Below, piece by piece: positions 49,125 to 56,910 of a DNA stretch of 58,997 nucleotides (positions are counted from its first letter, which is position 1; the number at the start of each line of letters is the position of its first letter). The DNA is from Alphaproteobacteria bacterium (GTDB lineage Bacteria; Pseudomonadota; Alphaproteobacteria; Micavibrionales; Micavibrionaceae), in the NCBI GenBank assembly GCA_013215815.1, contig JABSQP010000012.1, forward strand, positions 1 to 58,997, in the 5' to 3' direction. Below the pieces are notes generated by a model. The model ran no database searches, was not told the DNA's origin, and saw nothing but the letters and a program-made list of their open reading frames with translations. Position numbers and translations under genes: made by a program.

Positions 49125-49778
49125 TTATCCTCGCAATGCTTGAATATTTTCAGCGTATTTCTCAGGACCATCTTTGAAGACAGATGTTCCAGCTACCAGG
49201 ACATTTGCACCCGCTTCAATTACCTGTTTAGCAGTTTCAGGCGTAATGCCACCATCCACCTCAAGGTCAATATCACGCCCTGTCGCATCAATTCGCTTTC
49301 TGATATCTGCAATCTTATCCAGCACAGGGATAAAGCTCTGACCACCAAAACCTGGATTGACTGTCATACAAAGAACTAAATCAACATCATCGATAATGAC
49401 ATCTAGAAAATCGGTTGGCGTACCAGGGTTCAGTGCTATGCCTGCTTTTTTACCCAAAGCACGGATTGCCTGAAGTGAACGATGCATATGCGGTCCAGCT
49501 TCTGCATGGATTGTGATGATATCAGCTCCAGCATCCGCAAAATCTTTCAAGTAAGCATCAGTTGGCGCAATCATAAGGTGAACATCAAAGATTTTATCCG
49601 AAGCCTGTCGCACAGATTTGTAAACCGGTGCGCCGAAGGAAATATTTGGCACAAAATGCCCGTCCATCACATCAATATGAATGTAGTCCGCGCCAGCCTT
49701 ATCAATGGCGGTAATTTCATCGGCTAAATGACCAAAATCTGCGGAAAGAATGGATGGAGCAATCTTAATATCGGGCAT
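49125..49778 (-). CDS. rpe: Ribulose-phosphate 3-epimerase
   Basis: A 217-residue TIM-barrel enzyme that interconverts ribulose-5-phosphate and xylulose-5-phosphate in the pentose phosphate pathway. [10 protein letters not shown] at the start, [12 protein letters not shown] with the metal-binding His/Asp residues, NPGFGGQSF and DGGI are all conserved. Length is usual. It precedes the heparinase-family gene by 9 bases, probably one unit. Confidence 0.97.
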   Translation of the reverse strand: MPDIKIAPSILSADFGHLADEITAIDKAGADYIHIDVMDGHFVPNISFGAPVYKSVRQASDKIFDVHLMIAPTDAYLKDFADAGADIITIHAEAGPHMHRSLQAIRALGKKAGIALNPGTPTDFLDVIIDDVDLVLCMTVNPGFGGQSFIPVLDKIADIRKRIDATGRDIDLEVDGGITPETAKQVIEAGANVLVAGTSVFKDGPEKYAENIQALRG

Positions 49779-49908
49779 AGGGTCTCACTTTCGAAAACAT
49801 CGAACGGGTAGAAAAACTTTTGAAAAGAATCAGGCGGAATGCCTATGTATTTCTAGTGTATATAGTTTTTATCCACAGGGCAAATATGTTCGCTATGTTT
49901 TTGAAAAA

Positions 49909-51231
49909 TTAGGCGTTTTTTATCATCCGGCTCACGAAAAAACCATCCATGCCGCCGTGCGGGGCAAGGTGAAATGGTAACACACGAACATCCCCGACCT
50001 CGTTAACAAGCGCCTCAACGCCTCCGACCTCATCCGGCGCAATTGGTACACGCGAAAATTCAGCATGACGCGCCAGAAAACTATCAACTTGTGCTTCGCT
50101 TTCTTGCTTTTGAAGAGAACACGTACAATACATCAACGTGCCGCCAATTTTTAGTATCTCCGCGGCATTATCAAGCAAGCGTGTTTGGACCGCCATAAGC
50201 TGTTCCATATCCTGCGTTGATTTAAGATGCATGACATCTGGATGACGACGAATTGTTCCTGTCGCACTGCACGGCGCATCAAGAAGAACAACGTCAACTT
50301 TCTCTTTTGGTTGCCATGCAGCTCCATCACTTACTTCTGTTTGCACTTGGTTTTGTAATCCCAAGCGTTCCATGTTCTCGTTTAACTTCGACAAACGTTT
50401 TGCTGACCGGTCAATCGCATGAACATGGGCTCCTGCTGCTGCAAGTTGAGCCGTCTTACCGCCCGGAGCCGCACAGAGATCAACAACAATTTTGCCGGAC
50501 ACATCAGCCAGAATTTTTACTGGTAATGCCGCGGACGCATCTTGAACCCACCATTGCCCTTCATCAAAGCCTTGAAAATGAGTGACGTTACCACCACTTG
50601 TTCGGCGCAAGGATCCCGTTGGTAAGATACCAGCCTCCAGCGCCTTCGCCCAATTCAAACGCATTTCTGGATCTTTAACAGAAATATCAAGAGACGCCTC
50701 AGACAACGAACTTTCTGCAATTTGCGCCGCTGTTGTTAAACCATAGCCTTCCACCCAATTGGATAAAAGCCATTGTGGTACATTCGTCTGAACTAGATCT
50801 TGTTTTTTAATCCACTCTTTCCCTTCAGTTACAACGCGCCTTAGAACAGCATTCACAAGTCCTTTTTGGCGAGAAAAGCCTTTTTCTTTTGCTAATTCTA
50901 CTGTGACATGCACGGCCGCATGATCAGACACATCCATGAATAAAATCTGAACAGCACCAATGTATAGAACAAGGTAAAGAGATTCCGGGTGAAGTGGTTT
51001 ATCCTGATCGACGGAACGATTAATGACATCTTCAATCTGACCTTTACGGCGCAGAATTGTGCTAATCATCATCCGTACAAAATTACGATCTTGTGATTCA
51101 AGTGATTGAAACCCCTTATGCCTCTCAAGCATATGATCGAGCGGCTGCTTTTTGAGCAATACGCTTTCTAAAAGTTCAAATGCAACAGTACGAGATAAAA
51201 GACCATTATCGGATAGAGCTATTTCAGACAT
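49909..51231 (-). CDS. rsmB: 16S rRNA m5C967 methyltransferase RsmB
   Basis: A 440-residue RNA methyltransferase that methylates C967 of 16S rRNA using SAM. It has an N-terminal NusB-like domain (LKKQPLDHMLER...) and a C-terminal Rossmann methyltransferase. SAM motif DLCAAPGGKT, DAPCSATGTIRRHPDV and the catalytic Cys in YCTCSLQ are all present. Its start overlaps the chorismate mutase stop by 8 bases. Confidence 0.95.
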   Translation of the reverse strand: MSEIALSDNGLLSRTVAFELLESVLLKKQPLDHMLERHKGFQSLESQDRNFVRMMISTILRRKGQIEDVINRSVDQDKPLHPESLYLVLYIGAVQILFMDVSDHAAVHVTVELAKEKGFSRQKGLVNAVLRRVVTEGKEWIKKQDLVQTNVPQWLLSNWVEGYGLTTAAQIAESSLSEASLDISVKDPEMRLNWAKALEAGILPTGSLRRTSGGNVTHFQGFDEGQWWVQDASAALPVKILADVSGKIVVDLCAAPGGKTAQLAAAGAHVHAIDRSAKRLSKLNENMERLGLQNQVQTEVSDGAAWQPKEKVDVVLLDAPCSATGTIRRHPDVMHLKSTQDMEQLMAVQTRLLDNAAEILKIGGTLMYCTCSLQKQESEAQVDSFLARHAEFSRVPIAPDEVGGVEALVNEVGDVRVLPFHLAPHGGMDGFFVSRMIKNA

Positions 51232-51511
51232 TTGTGCGCTCTTTCTTATAATCTTCTTCTACCTGACATGAGTAATCTATAATCAGGGTATATAACGCAC
51301 TGATAAATTCCGGATCATAACCATTCTCTTCCCCTCGCTTGATGCAGCGTTGACGCACCTCGTCAACGCGCTCTTGCAAAACAGGTTCTATGCCTTTAGC
51401 TTCTTTAAGTTCGGCAACTTCATGAATTATATCTAGACGCTGCCCCAATAAATCAATAATTTGATCGTCGAGCGCATCAATTTTTTCACGATAGGGTTTT
51501 AAAATTTTCAT
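51224..51511 (-). CDS. Chorismate mutase, AroQ class
   Basis: A 95-residue all-helical mutase that converts chorismate to prephenate for Phe/Tyr synthesis. The start at 51511 (MKILKPYREKIDALDDQI) is chosen over an ATG 13 codons upstream because it matches the AroQ start. Helix 1 REKIDALDDQIIDLLGQR, the Lys of ELKEAKG, and VLQERVDEV give the active-site Arg/Lys/Glu layout, with a Gln near the C-terminus (YSCQ). It is coupled to rsmB downstream. Confidence 0.9.
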   Translation of the reverse strand: MKILKPYREKIDALDDQIIDLLGQRLDIIHEVAELKEAKGIEPVLQERVDEVRQRCIKRGEENGYDPEFISALYTLIIDYSCQVEEDYKKERTNV

Positions 51512-51526
51512 AGAGGCATTGTAACA

Positions 51527-51682
51527 ATGAGTGATAAAAAACCAACCCAAGAAACGTCAAAAGAAGAAAATAAAACAGAGAAAAAGAAGGACGATATGCC
51601 AGAAGAATTCGGCGGCACAAAAGGACCAGAGCCCACGCGTTACGGCGATTGGGAGAATAATGGACGCTGTACAGACTTCTAG
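51527..51682 (+). CDS. Succinate dehydrogenase assembly factor 4 (DUF1674), short gene
   Basis: A 51-residue frame, complete from ATG to TAG. The charged N-terminal 25 residues are followed by the family signature GGTKGPEPTRYGDWENNGRC and end in TDF, matching the C-terminal motif of SDHAF4/DUF1674. The family helps load FAD onto SdhA and protects it. Its start is only 15 bases from the divergent chorismate mutase start, so each promoter must lie inside the other gene. It is short enough that automatic callers could miss it. Confidence 0.93.
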   Translation: MSDKKPTQETSKEENKTEKKKDDMPEEFGGTKGPEPTRYGDWENNGRCTDF

Positions 51683-51714
51683 TCCTATTTAATTTATGCT
51701 ATCATCATCTTTCT

Positions 51715-52617
51715 ATGATTAGTGTTCGACAACTCCTTGATACAGATATCCAGATAACCGATGAATTCCTAGAGAAGCACTCGGAAAGCTGTCTTTTCAT
51801 GCGTTCCAACATTGCTGATGCTGGCCTTGTTTACCGTGGATTACGACACCAAGGCGATCATTATGGTGCTTTTAGAGGAGAAGAGCTCATTGGTGTTATG
51901 GGGCATTACTGGAATGGTAATCTCATGATACAGATGAAGGATACTGACACTGATATCATAAAAGAGAGTGCAAGAGAGATTATTAACAATGCCCTTTTTT
52001 CGAACAGACCTATTCGAGGGGTTTTTGGTCCAGATGATCAGGTACAGGTATTGCTAAAAAATACAGATCTCAAAAAATTTGCGAAAAAGAACCAGCGTAA
52101 AGAACATCTCCTTGGTATGGATTTGAACGAGCTCATCATGCCTGAAATATGTTTTGACCCCGATTATTCCATTAGATTACCAGCAGAAGCTGATAGAGAG
52201 CTTATGAACTACTGGCGCTATGAATTTGAAATAGAAACGGGCCTTGCCAAAAACACACCTGAAACAAAAGAACGTGTTGCTGAAGATGTTCAACACTTCA
52301 TGACAAACGGACGTTACTGGTTATTTGAGTATCATAAAAATCCCGTCAGCTTTGTGGGGTTTAACGCCATCATATCAGATACAGTTCAACCTGGCGGCGT
52401 ATGGACTCCACCGCAACAACGAAACAAGGGATATGCCCGTGCAGCAACGGCGATGATTTTGCAACTTGCCCGGGATGAATGGGGCAAAACAAAATCTGTT
52501 CTTTTCACTAATAATCCGGCCGCTGAAAAAGCCTACATATCTCTGGGATATCGCTTCTTCGGTCATTACGCACTTATCATGCTCGATAAACCATACCTTC
52601 CTAAAAAAGAACTTTAA
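51715..52617 (+). CDS. GNAT-family N-acetyltransferase
   Basis: A 300-residue protein with a C-terminal GNAT domain. The acetyl-CoA-binding motif A is in VWTPPQQRNKGYARAA (Q/R-x-x-G-x-A), followed by LFTNNPAAEKAYISLGY. The N-terminal half (about residues 1-140) is a second, degenerate GNAT-like fold. The substrate is unknown. A possible promoter (TTCTAG-N17-TATCAT) would give a leader of only a few bases. It lies 32 bases after sdhAF4. Confidence 0.88.
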   Translation: MISVRQLLDTDIQITDEFLEKHSESCLFMRSNIADAGLVYRGLRHQGDHYGAFRGEELIGVMGHYWNGNLMIQMKDTDTDIIKESAREIINNALFSNRPIRGVFGPDDQVQVLLKNTDLKKFAKKNQRKEHLLGMDLNELIMPEICFDPDYSIRLPAEADRELMNYWRYEFEIETGLAKNTPETKERVAEDVQHFMTNGRYWLFEYHKNPVSFVGFNAIISDTVQPGGVWTPPQQRNKGYARAATAMILQLARDEWGKTKSVLFTNNPAAEKAYISLGYRFFGHYALIMLDKPYLPKKEL

Positions 52618-52665
52618 ATGTAACGCAGTTAACGTTTCTTCGAATTAATAATAGAGGAGACTTTC

Positions 52666-53385
52666 ATGCGTTTTGTCATAGGTTCTATTATTGCTTTATG
52701 GACGGTGTTTATCGTTTACCAGTCGATTGTTCCTGTAAAAGCAGAAATCATAGAAGCACCCATTGTTGTTGAGCTCTTCACATCACAAAGTTGTTCTTCA
52801 TGCCCTCCTGCAGACAAAATACTGGGACAACTTTCTAAAAACAAAAACGTCATTGCTCTTAGTTGCCACGTTACATATTGGAATTATTTGCACTGGAAAG
52901 ACACGTTGTCGACGGAAGAATGCACAAATAGGCAAAGAGATTACGCCCGAACGTTACAAAAACGCGGACCATACACACCGCAAATGCTCATCAATGGGAC
53001 GCATGATGTTGTTGGAAACCGATCTGGAGAAATTAATCGTCTTATAAATAAAGTGCAGAAAAAAGAAGCTGTTGCTCCTATTGGCCTGCAATTAAATGGT
53101 GAAGAGTTATTAATCCACTTCCCTGACACACAGAGTGAGACCTTAAAATTACCGCTTTTCATCTATGGAGATCAGCACACACAATCAATTCCAAGCGGTG
53201 AAAACAGAGGGCGAACTGTTTCTTACACAAATCCTGTATCAGAAGTACGTTCACTTGGGTTATGGGATGGGAGACAGCAGACAATAACAGTGCCTACAAC
53301 AGACAAAGCCCACGGATACGCAATACTCGCGCAAGAGAAAAATGGTTACGGCAAAGTAATTGCTGCGGGTAAATTAGAGCTCTAA
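52666..53385 (+). CDS. DUF1223 exported thioredoxin-fold protein
   Basis: A 239-residue protein of the DUF1223 family. A signal peptide or N-terminal anchor (about residues 1-25, ending VPVKA) is followed by VVELFTSQSCSSCPPADKIL with a CxxC redox pair, then CHVTYWNYLHWKDTLS and QMLINGTHDVVGN. The family looks like a periplasmic thioredoxin-related protein with unknown role. AGAGGAG precedes the start. It overlaps xthA tail to tail by four bases. Confidence 0.88.
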   Translation: MRFVIGSIIALWTVFIVYQSIVPVKAEIIEAPIVVELFTSQSCSSCPPADKILGQLSKNKNVIALSCHVTYWNYLHWKDTLSTEECTNRQRDYARTLQKRGPYTPQMLINGTHDVVGNRSGEINRLINKVQKKEAVAPIGLQLNGEELLIHFPDTQSETLKLPLFIYGDQHTQSIPSGENRGRTVSYTNPVSEVRSLGLWDGRQQTITVPTTDKAHGYAILAQEKNGYGKVIAAGKLEL

Positions 53386-54170
53386 AGATCCAGATCAATC
53401 ATAACTGGAACATGATCAGATGGTTTTTCCCAATCACGCGCTTCATTTAAAATATTATGAGATCTGAGCTTATCTTTAAGTGGTGACGTCACCCAAATAT
53501 GGTCAAGACGACGTCCACGGTTTGATTTTTTCCAATCACGATTACGATAGGACCACCAGCTATAACATTTCTCATCATCTGGAACGAAGTGGCGCACAGC
53601 ATCTATCCAATCTAGAGACGCATACATTTTTGCCAAATGTTCGAGTTCAATTGGCGTGTGAGAAACAACTTTTTGAAGCTGCTTTGATGACCACACATCA
53701 TGTTCACGCGGGGCGATATTGAAATCACCAACAGTAATCACCGGCTTGTCTTTCGTATACGTCTTACCGAAGAATTCGGTCATCTCATCAACGAAATCAA
53801 GCTTGTGACCAAACTTTTCGTTTACGTCTCGATCAGGCTCATCTCCACCAGCTGGAATATAAAGATTGTGCAGATCAAAATCTTTAAACGAGACGCCAAT
53901 ATGACGACAATCATCCTTACCAACACGCGAATACACATCTGTTTTTTCAAACGGCACTTTAGAGAAAATACAAACACCGTTATAGCTCTTCATACCGCTG
54001 ATATGAATATGCTCATACCCTGCTTCTTTAAACGGATCGAACGGGAACAGCTCATCCGGGCATTTTGTTTCTTGCAAACACAAAACATCCGGGGCATGAG
54101 ACTTCATATACGCAAGCACAATTGGCGCACGCAGACGCACAGAGTTAATATTCCAAGTCGCTACTTTCAT
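53382..54170 (-). CDS. xthA: Exodeoxyribonuclease III
   Basis: A 262-residue AP endonuclease of the exonuclease III family that cuts 5' of abasic sites and trims 3' ends. WNINSVRLRAP, LCLQETK (catalytic Glu), VGDFNIAP (Asp and Asn) and SDHVPV (the His) are all conserved. It lies after ybaB on the same strand by 6 bases, giving a dnaX-ybaB-xthA order where recR would often stand. Confidence 0.95.
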   Translation of the reverse strand: MKVATWNINSVRLRAPIVLAYMKSHAPDVLCLQETKCPDELFPFDPFKEAGYEHIHISGMKSYNGVCIFSKVPFEKTDVYSRVGKDDCRHIGVSFKDFDLHNLYIPAGGDEPDRDVNEKFGHKLDFVDEMTEFFGKTYTKDKPVITVGDFNIAPREHDVWSSKQLQKVVSHTPIELEHLAKMYASLDWIDAVRHFVPDDEKCYSWWSYRNRDWKKSNRGRRLDHIWVTSPLKDKLRSHNILNEARDWEKPSDHVPVMIDLDL

Positions 54171-54176
54171 GAGTAA

Positions 54177-54503
54177 TTAGAACGGTAAGTTGCCAGCCAT
54201 ACTCGCAGGAAGACCAAGCTCACCCATCATTTTTTGAGTTTCATCGGCCATTGTTTGATCGGCTTTCGATTTTGCATCCGCCATAGCAGCAACGACGAGG
54301 TCTTCAAGAATTTCTTTTTCGTCCGCATTCATCAGTGATGGATCAATATTCACAGACTTCGGTTCTCCCTTACAAGTCATAGAGATTTTCACCATGCCAC
54401 CACCAGCAGAGCCCTCAACAATCACATCGCCAAGCTTATCTTGCATTTCTGCCATTTTATCTTGCATCTGCTTGGCTTGCTGCATCATTTTCTGAATATT
54501 CAT
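54177..54503 (-). CDS. ybaB: YbaB/EbfC nucleoid-associated protein
   Basis: A 108-residue dimeric DNA-binding protein. MNIQKMMQQAKQMQDKMAEMQ at the start (abbreviated) and the glycine-rich GSAGGGMVKISMTCKGE segment are typical. It follows dnaX by 19 bases, as in most bacteria. The usual next gene recR is replaced here by xthA. Confidence 0.95.
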   Translation of the reverse strand: MNIQKMMQQAKQMQDKMAEMQDKLGDVIVEGSAGGGMVKISMTCKGEPKSVNIDPSLMNADEKEILEDLVVAAMADAKSKADQTMADETQKMMGELGLPASMAGNLPF

Positions 54504-54522
54504 TTTGTCCTCTTTGTATTAC

Positions 54523-56232
54523 TTATGATTTTGTATGAATTTTTTTAATGTCTGACCCCGGGAACATGCTCAAAATATTATCAATGAGTGGTTCTTGTTT
54601 GAGCTTCGCACGTTTCTCTTGATCAGCGACCTCAGCCTGCTGTGCAAGTGTTGGTTGACCTTGCTTTGCGGAAACAGTGACAACCCAACGCTCTTTCGAT
54701 ATTTGTTTCAGAGCTTGTGTTAATTCTTGCGCTAATTTTTGCGGTGCATTTTCTGCTGGCATGAATTCAAGAAGCTGGTCTTCCAATTTCACGAGATGCA
54801 CATAATGGCTAACCTGCCCTGCCAAGATCATCATCTTGTTATCTTCAAGAGCCTGCGTAATTCCTTCAAGAGTGCCCAAGTTTGCAACAGGTGTTTCTGT
54901 TTCCTGTGGTGCAGCTTGAACTGGAGCTCCCCCTGCTTGCATGGCCTGCATAGGTATTTCCGTTACACCGATTGCTTGTGCACTTGTTTGCGCAGCCACT
55001 GGCGTCGGTGCATTGGTATTTGATGCTGTAGCTGCTCCTGCTGGCTCGTCCTTGATCTTCTTTACAAGCTCAGTCGGATCAGGAAGATTGGATGCGTAAA
55101 GCAAACGCAGAACAATCATCTCTGCTGCTTTTTGTGGATGCGGCGCAGATTTTACTTCACCAAGCCCTTTAAGAAGTAACTGCCATGTACGTCCCAAAGT
55201 TGGCATCGATAAAGATCCAGACATTGATGATAAACGCTCACGTTCATCTTTTGTCACAGCAAGCTGTGTTTCAGTCAGTTGAGGCAGCGCTTTTAACTTT
55301 GTGAGCGCATGCGTAAAGTCCAACATGTCCTGAAGAACGACAACAGGGTCTGCCCCATCACGATACAAACCATCCATAACATCCAGCGACTCCTGGCTTT
55401 CACCTTTTAGTCCAGCTTCAAGCAAATCTAGGATACGCCCACGATCAGCAAGACCAAGCATATCCTTCACCTGTATCGCCGTGACATTCTTATCACCAAG
55501 AGCAATAGACTGATCTAAAAGACTGAGACCATCTCGAACAGACCCATCAGCAGCGCGTGCGATTAATGACAATGCTTCATCTTCAATCTTTGCATTCTCT
55601 TTTTCTGTGATTTCACCGTAATAGCGGGCAAGCTCTTCAGCTTCAATACGGCGCAAATCAAAACGCTGACAACGCGACAGCACCGTAATAGGTACTTTAC
55701 GAATTTCCGTTGTCGCAAAAATAAACTTCACGTGTTCTGGCGGCTCTTCCAGTGTTTTAAGCAGCGCATTAAACGCCGCTTTAGAGAGCATGTGTACCTC
55801 ATCGATGATGTATACTTTATAACGCGCCGATGTCGGGGCGTAACGCACACCATCTAAAATCTCACGAATATCATCCACGCCTGTACGAGAAGCTGCATCC
55901 ATTTCCATCACATCTGGATGACGATCTTCTGCAATAGCCTTACACACCTCACAGTCGTCAGTCGCATCAGTCGTTGGTCCAGACTGTCCATCCGCGCCTG
56001 TATAATTAAGAGCTTTTGCAATAATACGTGCAGTTGTTGTCTTCCCAACCCCACGTATTCCGGTGAGCATAAAAGCGTGTGCTATGCGCCCTGATTCAAT
56101 AGCATTCTTTAAAGTACGAACCAGTGCATCCTGACCTATAAGGTCATCAAAATTTTGAGGGCGGTATTTACGGGCAAGAACGCGATACGCTTCTTCAGAC
56201 GCGGCGTTTTGCGGATTTTCAGTATCAGACAT
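54523..56232 (-). CDS. dnaX: DNA polymerase III tau/gamma subunit
   Basis: A 569-residue clamp-loader subunit. The ATG at 56232 is preferred over an upstream TTG. Walker A GIRGVGKTT, the Walker B region IIDEVHML, the SRC sensor in LSRCQRFDL and the C-terminal tau domain are clear. The four-cysteine zinc module of typical DnaX (Cys64, 73, 76 and 79 in E. coli) is half lost: the first Cys is Tyr (LNYTG), the second is Thr, and only CEVC remains. No obvious AAAAAAG slippery site for gamma formation was seen. The SRP RNA lies just upstream. Confidence 0.94.
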   Translation of the reverse strand: MSDTENPQNAASEEAYRVLARKYRPQNFDDLIGQDALVRTLKNAIESGRIAHAFMLTGIRGVGKTTTARIIAKALNYTGADGQSGPTTDATDDCEVCKAIAEDRHPDVMEMDAASRTGVDDIREILDGVRYAPTSARYKVYIIDEVHMLSKAAFNALLKTLEEPPEHVKFIFATTEIRKVPITVLSRCQRFDLRRIEAEELARYYGEITEKENAKIEDEALSLIARAADGSVRDGLSLLDQSIALGDKNVTAIQVKDMLGLADRGRILDLLEAGLKGESQESLDVMDGLYRDGADPVVVLQDMLDFTHALTKLKALPQLTETQLAVTKDERERLSSMSGSLSMPTLGRTWQLLLKGLGEVKSAPHPQKAAEMIVLRLLYASNLPDPTELVKKIKDEPAGAATASNTNAPTPVAAQTSAQAIGVTEIPMQAMQAGGAPVQAAPQETETPVANLGTLEGITQALEDNKMMILAGQVSHYVHLVKLEDQLLEFMPAENAPQKLAQELTQALKQISKERWVVTVSAKQGQPTLAQQAEVADQEKRAKLKQEPLIDNILSMFPGSDIKKIHTKS

Positions 56233-56298
56233 AACATTCGTTGTAGAACGATTCAGTGTTCGTATCAACGATTCTTAAGCGAAAAGAAAGAGTATTAT

Positions 56299-56406
56299 GG
56301 GGATTGAAGTGGAAGACCGAACAGCGACCCGAAAAAATTCACCTGCGGCTGCTTCTTCTCAGACCTGACCGAGTCCAGCGAGATTTCGCCCACGCCGATC
56401 TTCCGC
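56299..56406 (-). ncRNA. ffs: Signal recognition particle RNA (4.5S)
   Basis: On the minus strand the invariant SRP core GGTCAGGTCTGAGAAGAAGCAGCC (56347-56370; abbreviated here to its ends GGTCAGG and AGCAGCC) forms the Ffh-binding hairpin. The tetraloop is GAGA, a GNRA type in place of the common GGAA. The outer stem GGAAGA/TCTTCC is formed by the ends. A consensus-like promoter directly precedes it. Location next to dnaX and ybaB is the usual context. The exact ends are approximate. Confidence 0.9.
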
Positions 56407-56410
56407 CCCC

Positions 56411-56439
56411 CTTATAGTGAGCGCAGTTAAAAGTTTCAA
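56411..56439 (-). promoter_or_regulatory. Promoter of SRP RNA
   Basis: On the minus strand TTGAAA and TATAAG are separated by 17 bases, predicting a start near 56404. Confidence 0.8.
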
Positions 56440-56910
56440 GCGAATTATCAATCCGCATAAAAGACTAATCATAGAGTGTTACCAGTGCGTATCAAGCTTA
56501 CCGGTATATGATGTGTGCCGCTTTTGGCGTATTTTCATCGCCAAATCGAATAGCAACATAATAAAAAGACAACTTACTAAATAAAACATGTTGAGCCTCC
56601 CAAAAAAATTTTGTTTGAGTAGCTCTATTGCCGCCAAGCAATACATAAGAAATATACGAAAGATGTTTGTTTAATGCACCTCTACTATACCCAAAGAGCA
56701 TGCCTTTAGCAAGATAATTATTAAAAATGCAAATAAATCGTTTAATTACAGTAGGTTAACTGTATAAAAAACATACGGATGAATTCTGCCGTACGTATTC
56801 TTTCAAATCGAACCAATTCGGTCTTTTTTAACGATTTTTAACGTAAAATAGAGGGTGAAGAAGTGTTTTTTAAAAGCACCAAACTGGGTAAAAACGGGAC
56901 AAAAGTTTAA
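56431..56910. other. AT-rich gap between SRP RNA and the RTX gene
   Basis: No convincing gene. One 67-codon minus-strand frame (56498-56701) has no ribosome-binding site, signal or family resemblance and is left out. A TAAAAT box near 56844 is a possible -10 element for the RTX gene. Nothing else is evident. Confidence 0.5.

Noticed and set aside
49869-49877. A perfect TTATCCACA DnaA box between rpe and rsmB
   Set aside because: It is alone, far from dnaA, and a nine-base word is expected by chance about once in every two windows of this size.
56498-56701. A 67-codon minus-strand frame between SRP RNA and the RTX gene
   Set aside because: No ribosome-binding site, no recognisable domain and low-complexity AT-rich surroundings. 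It was not strong enough to call.
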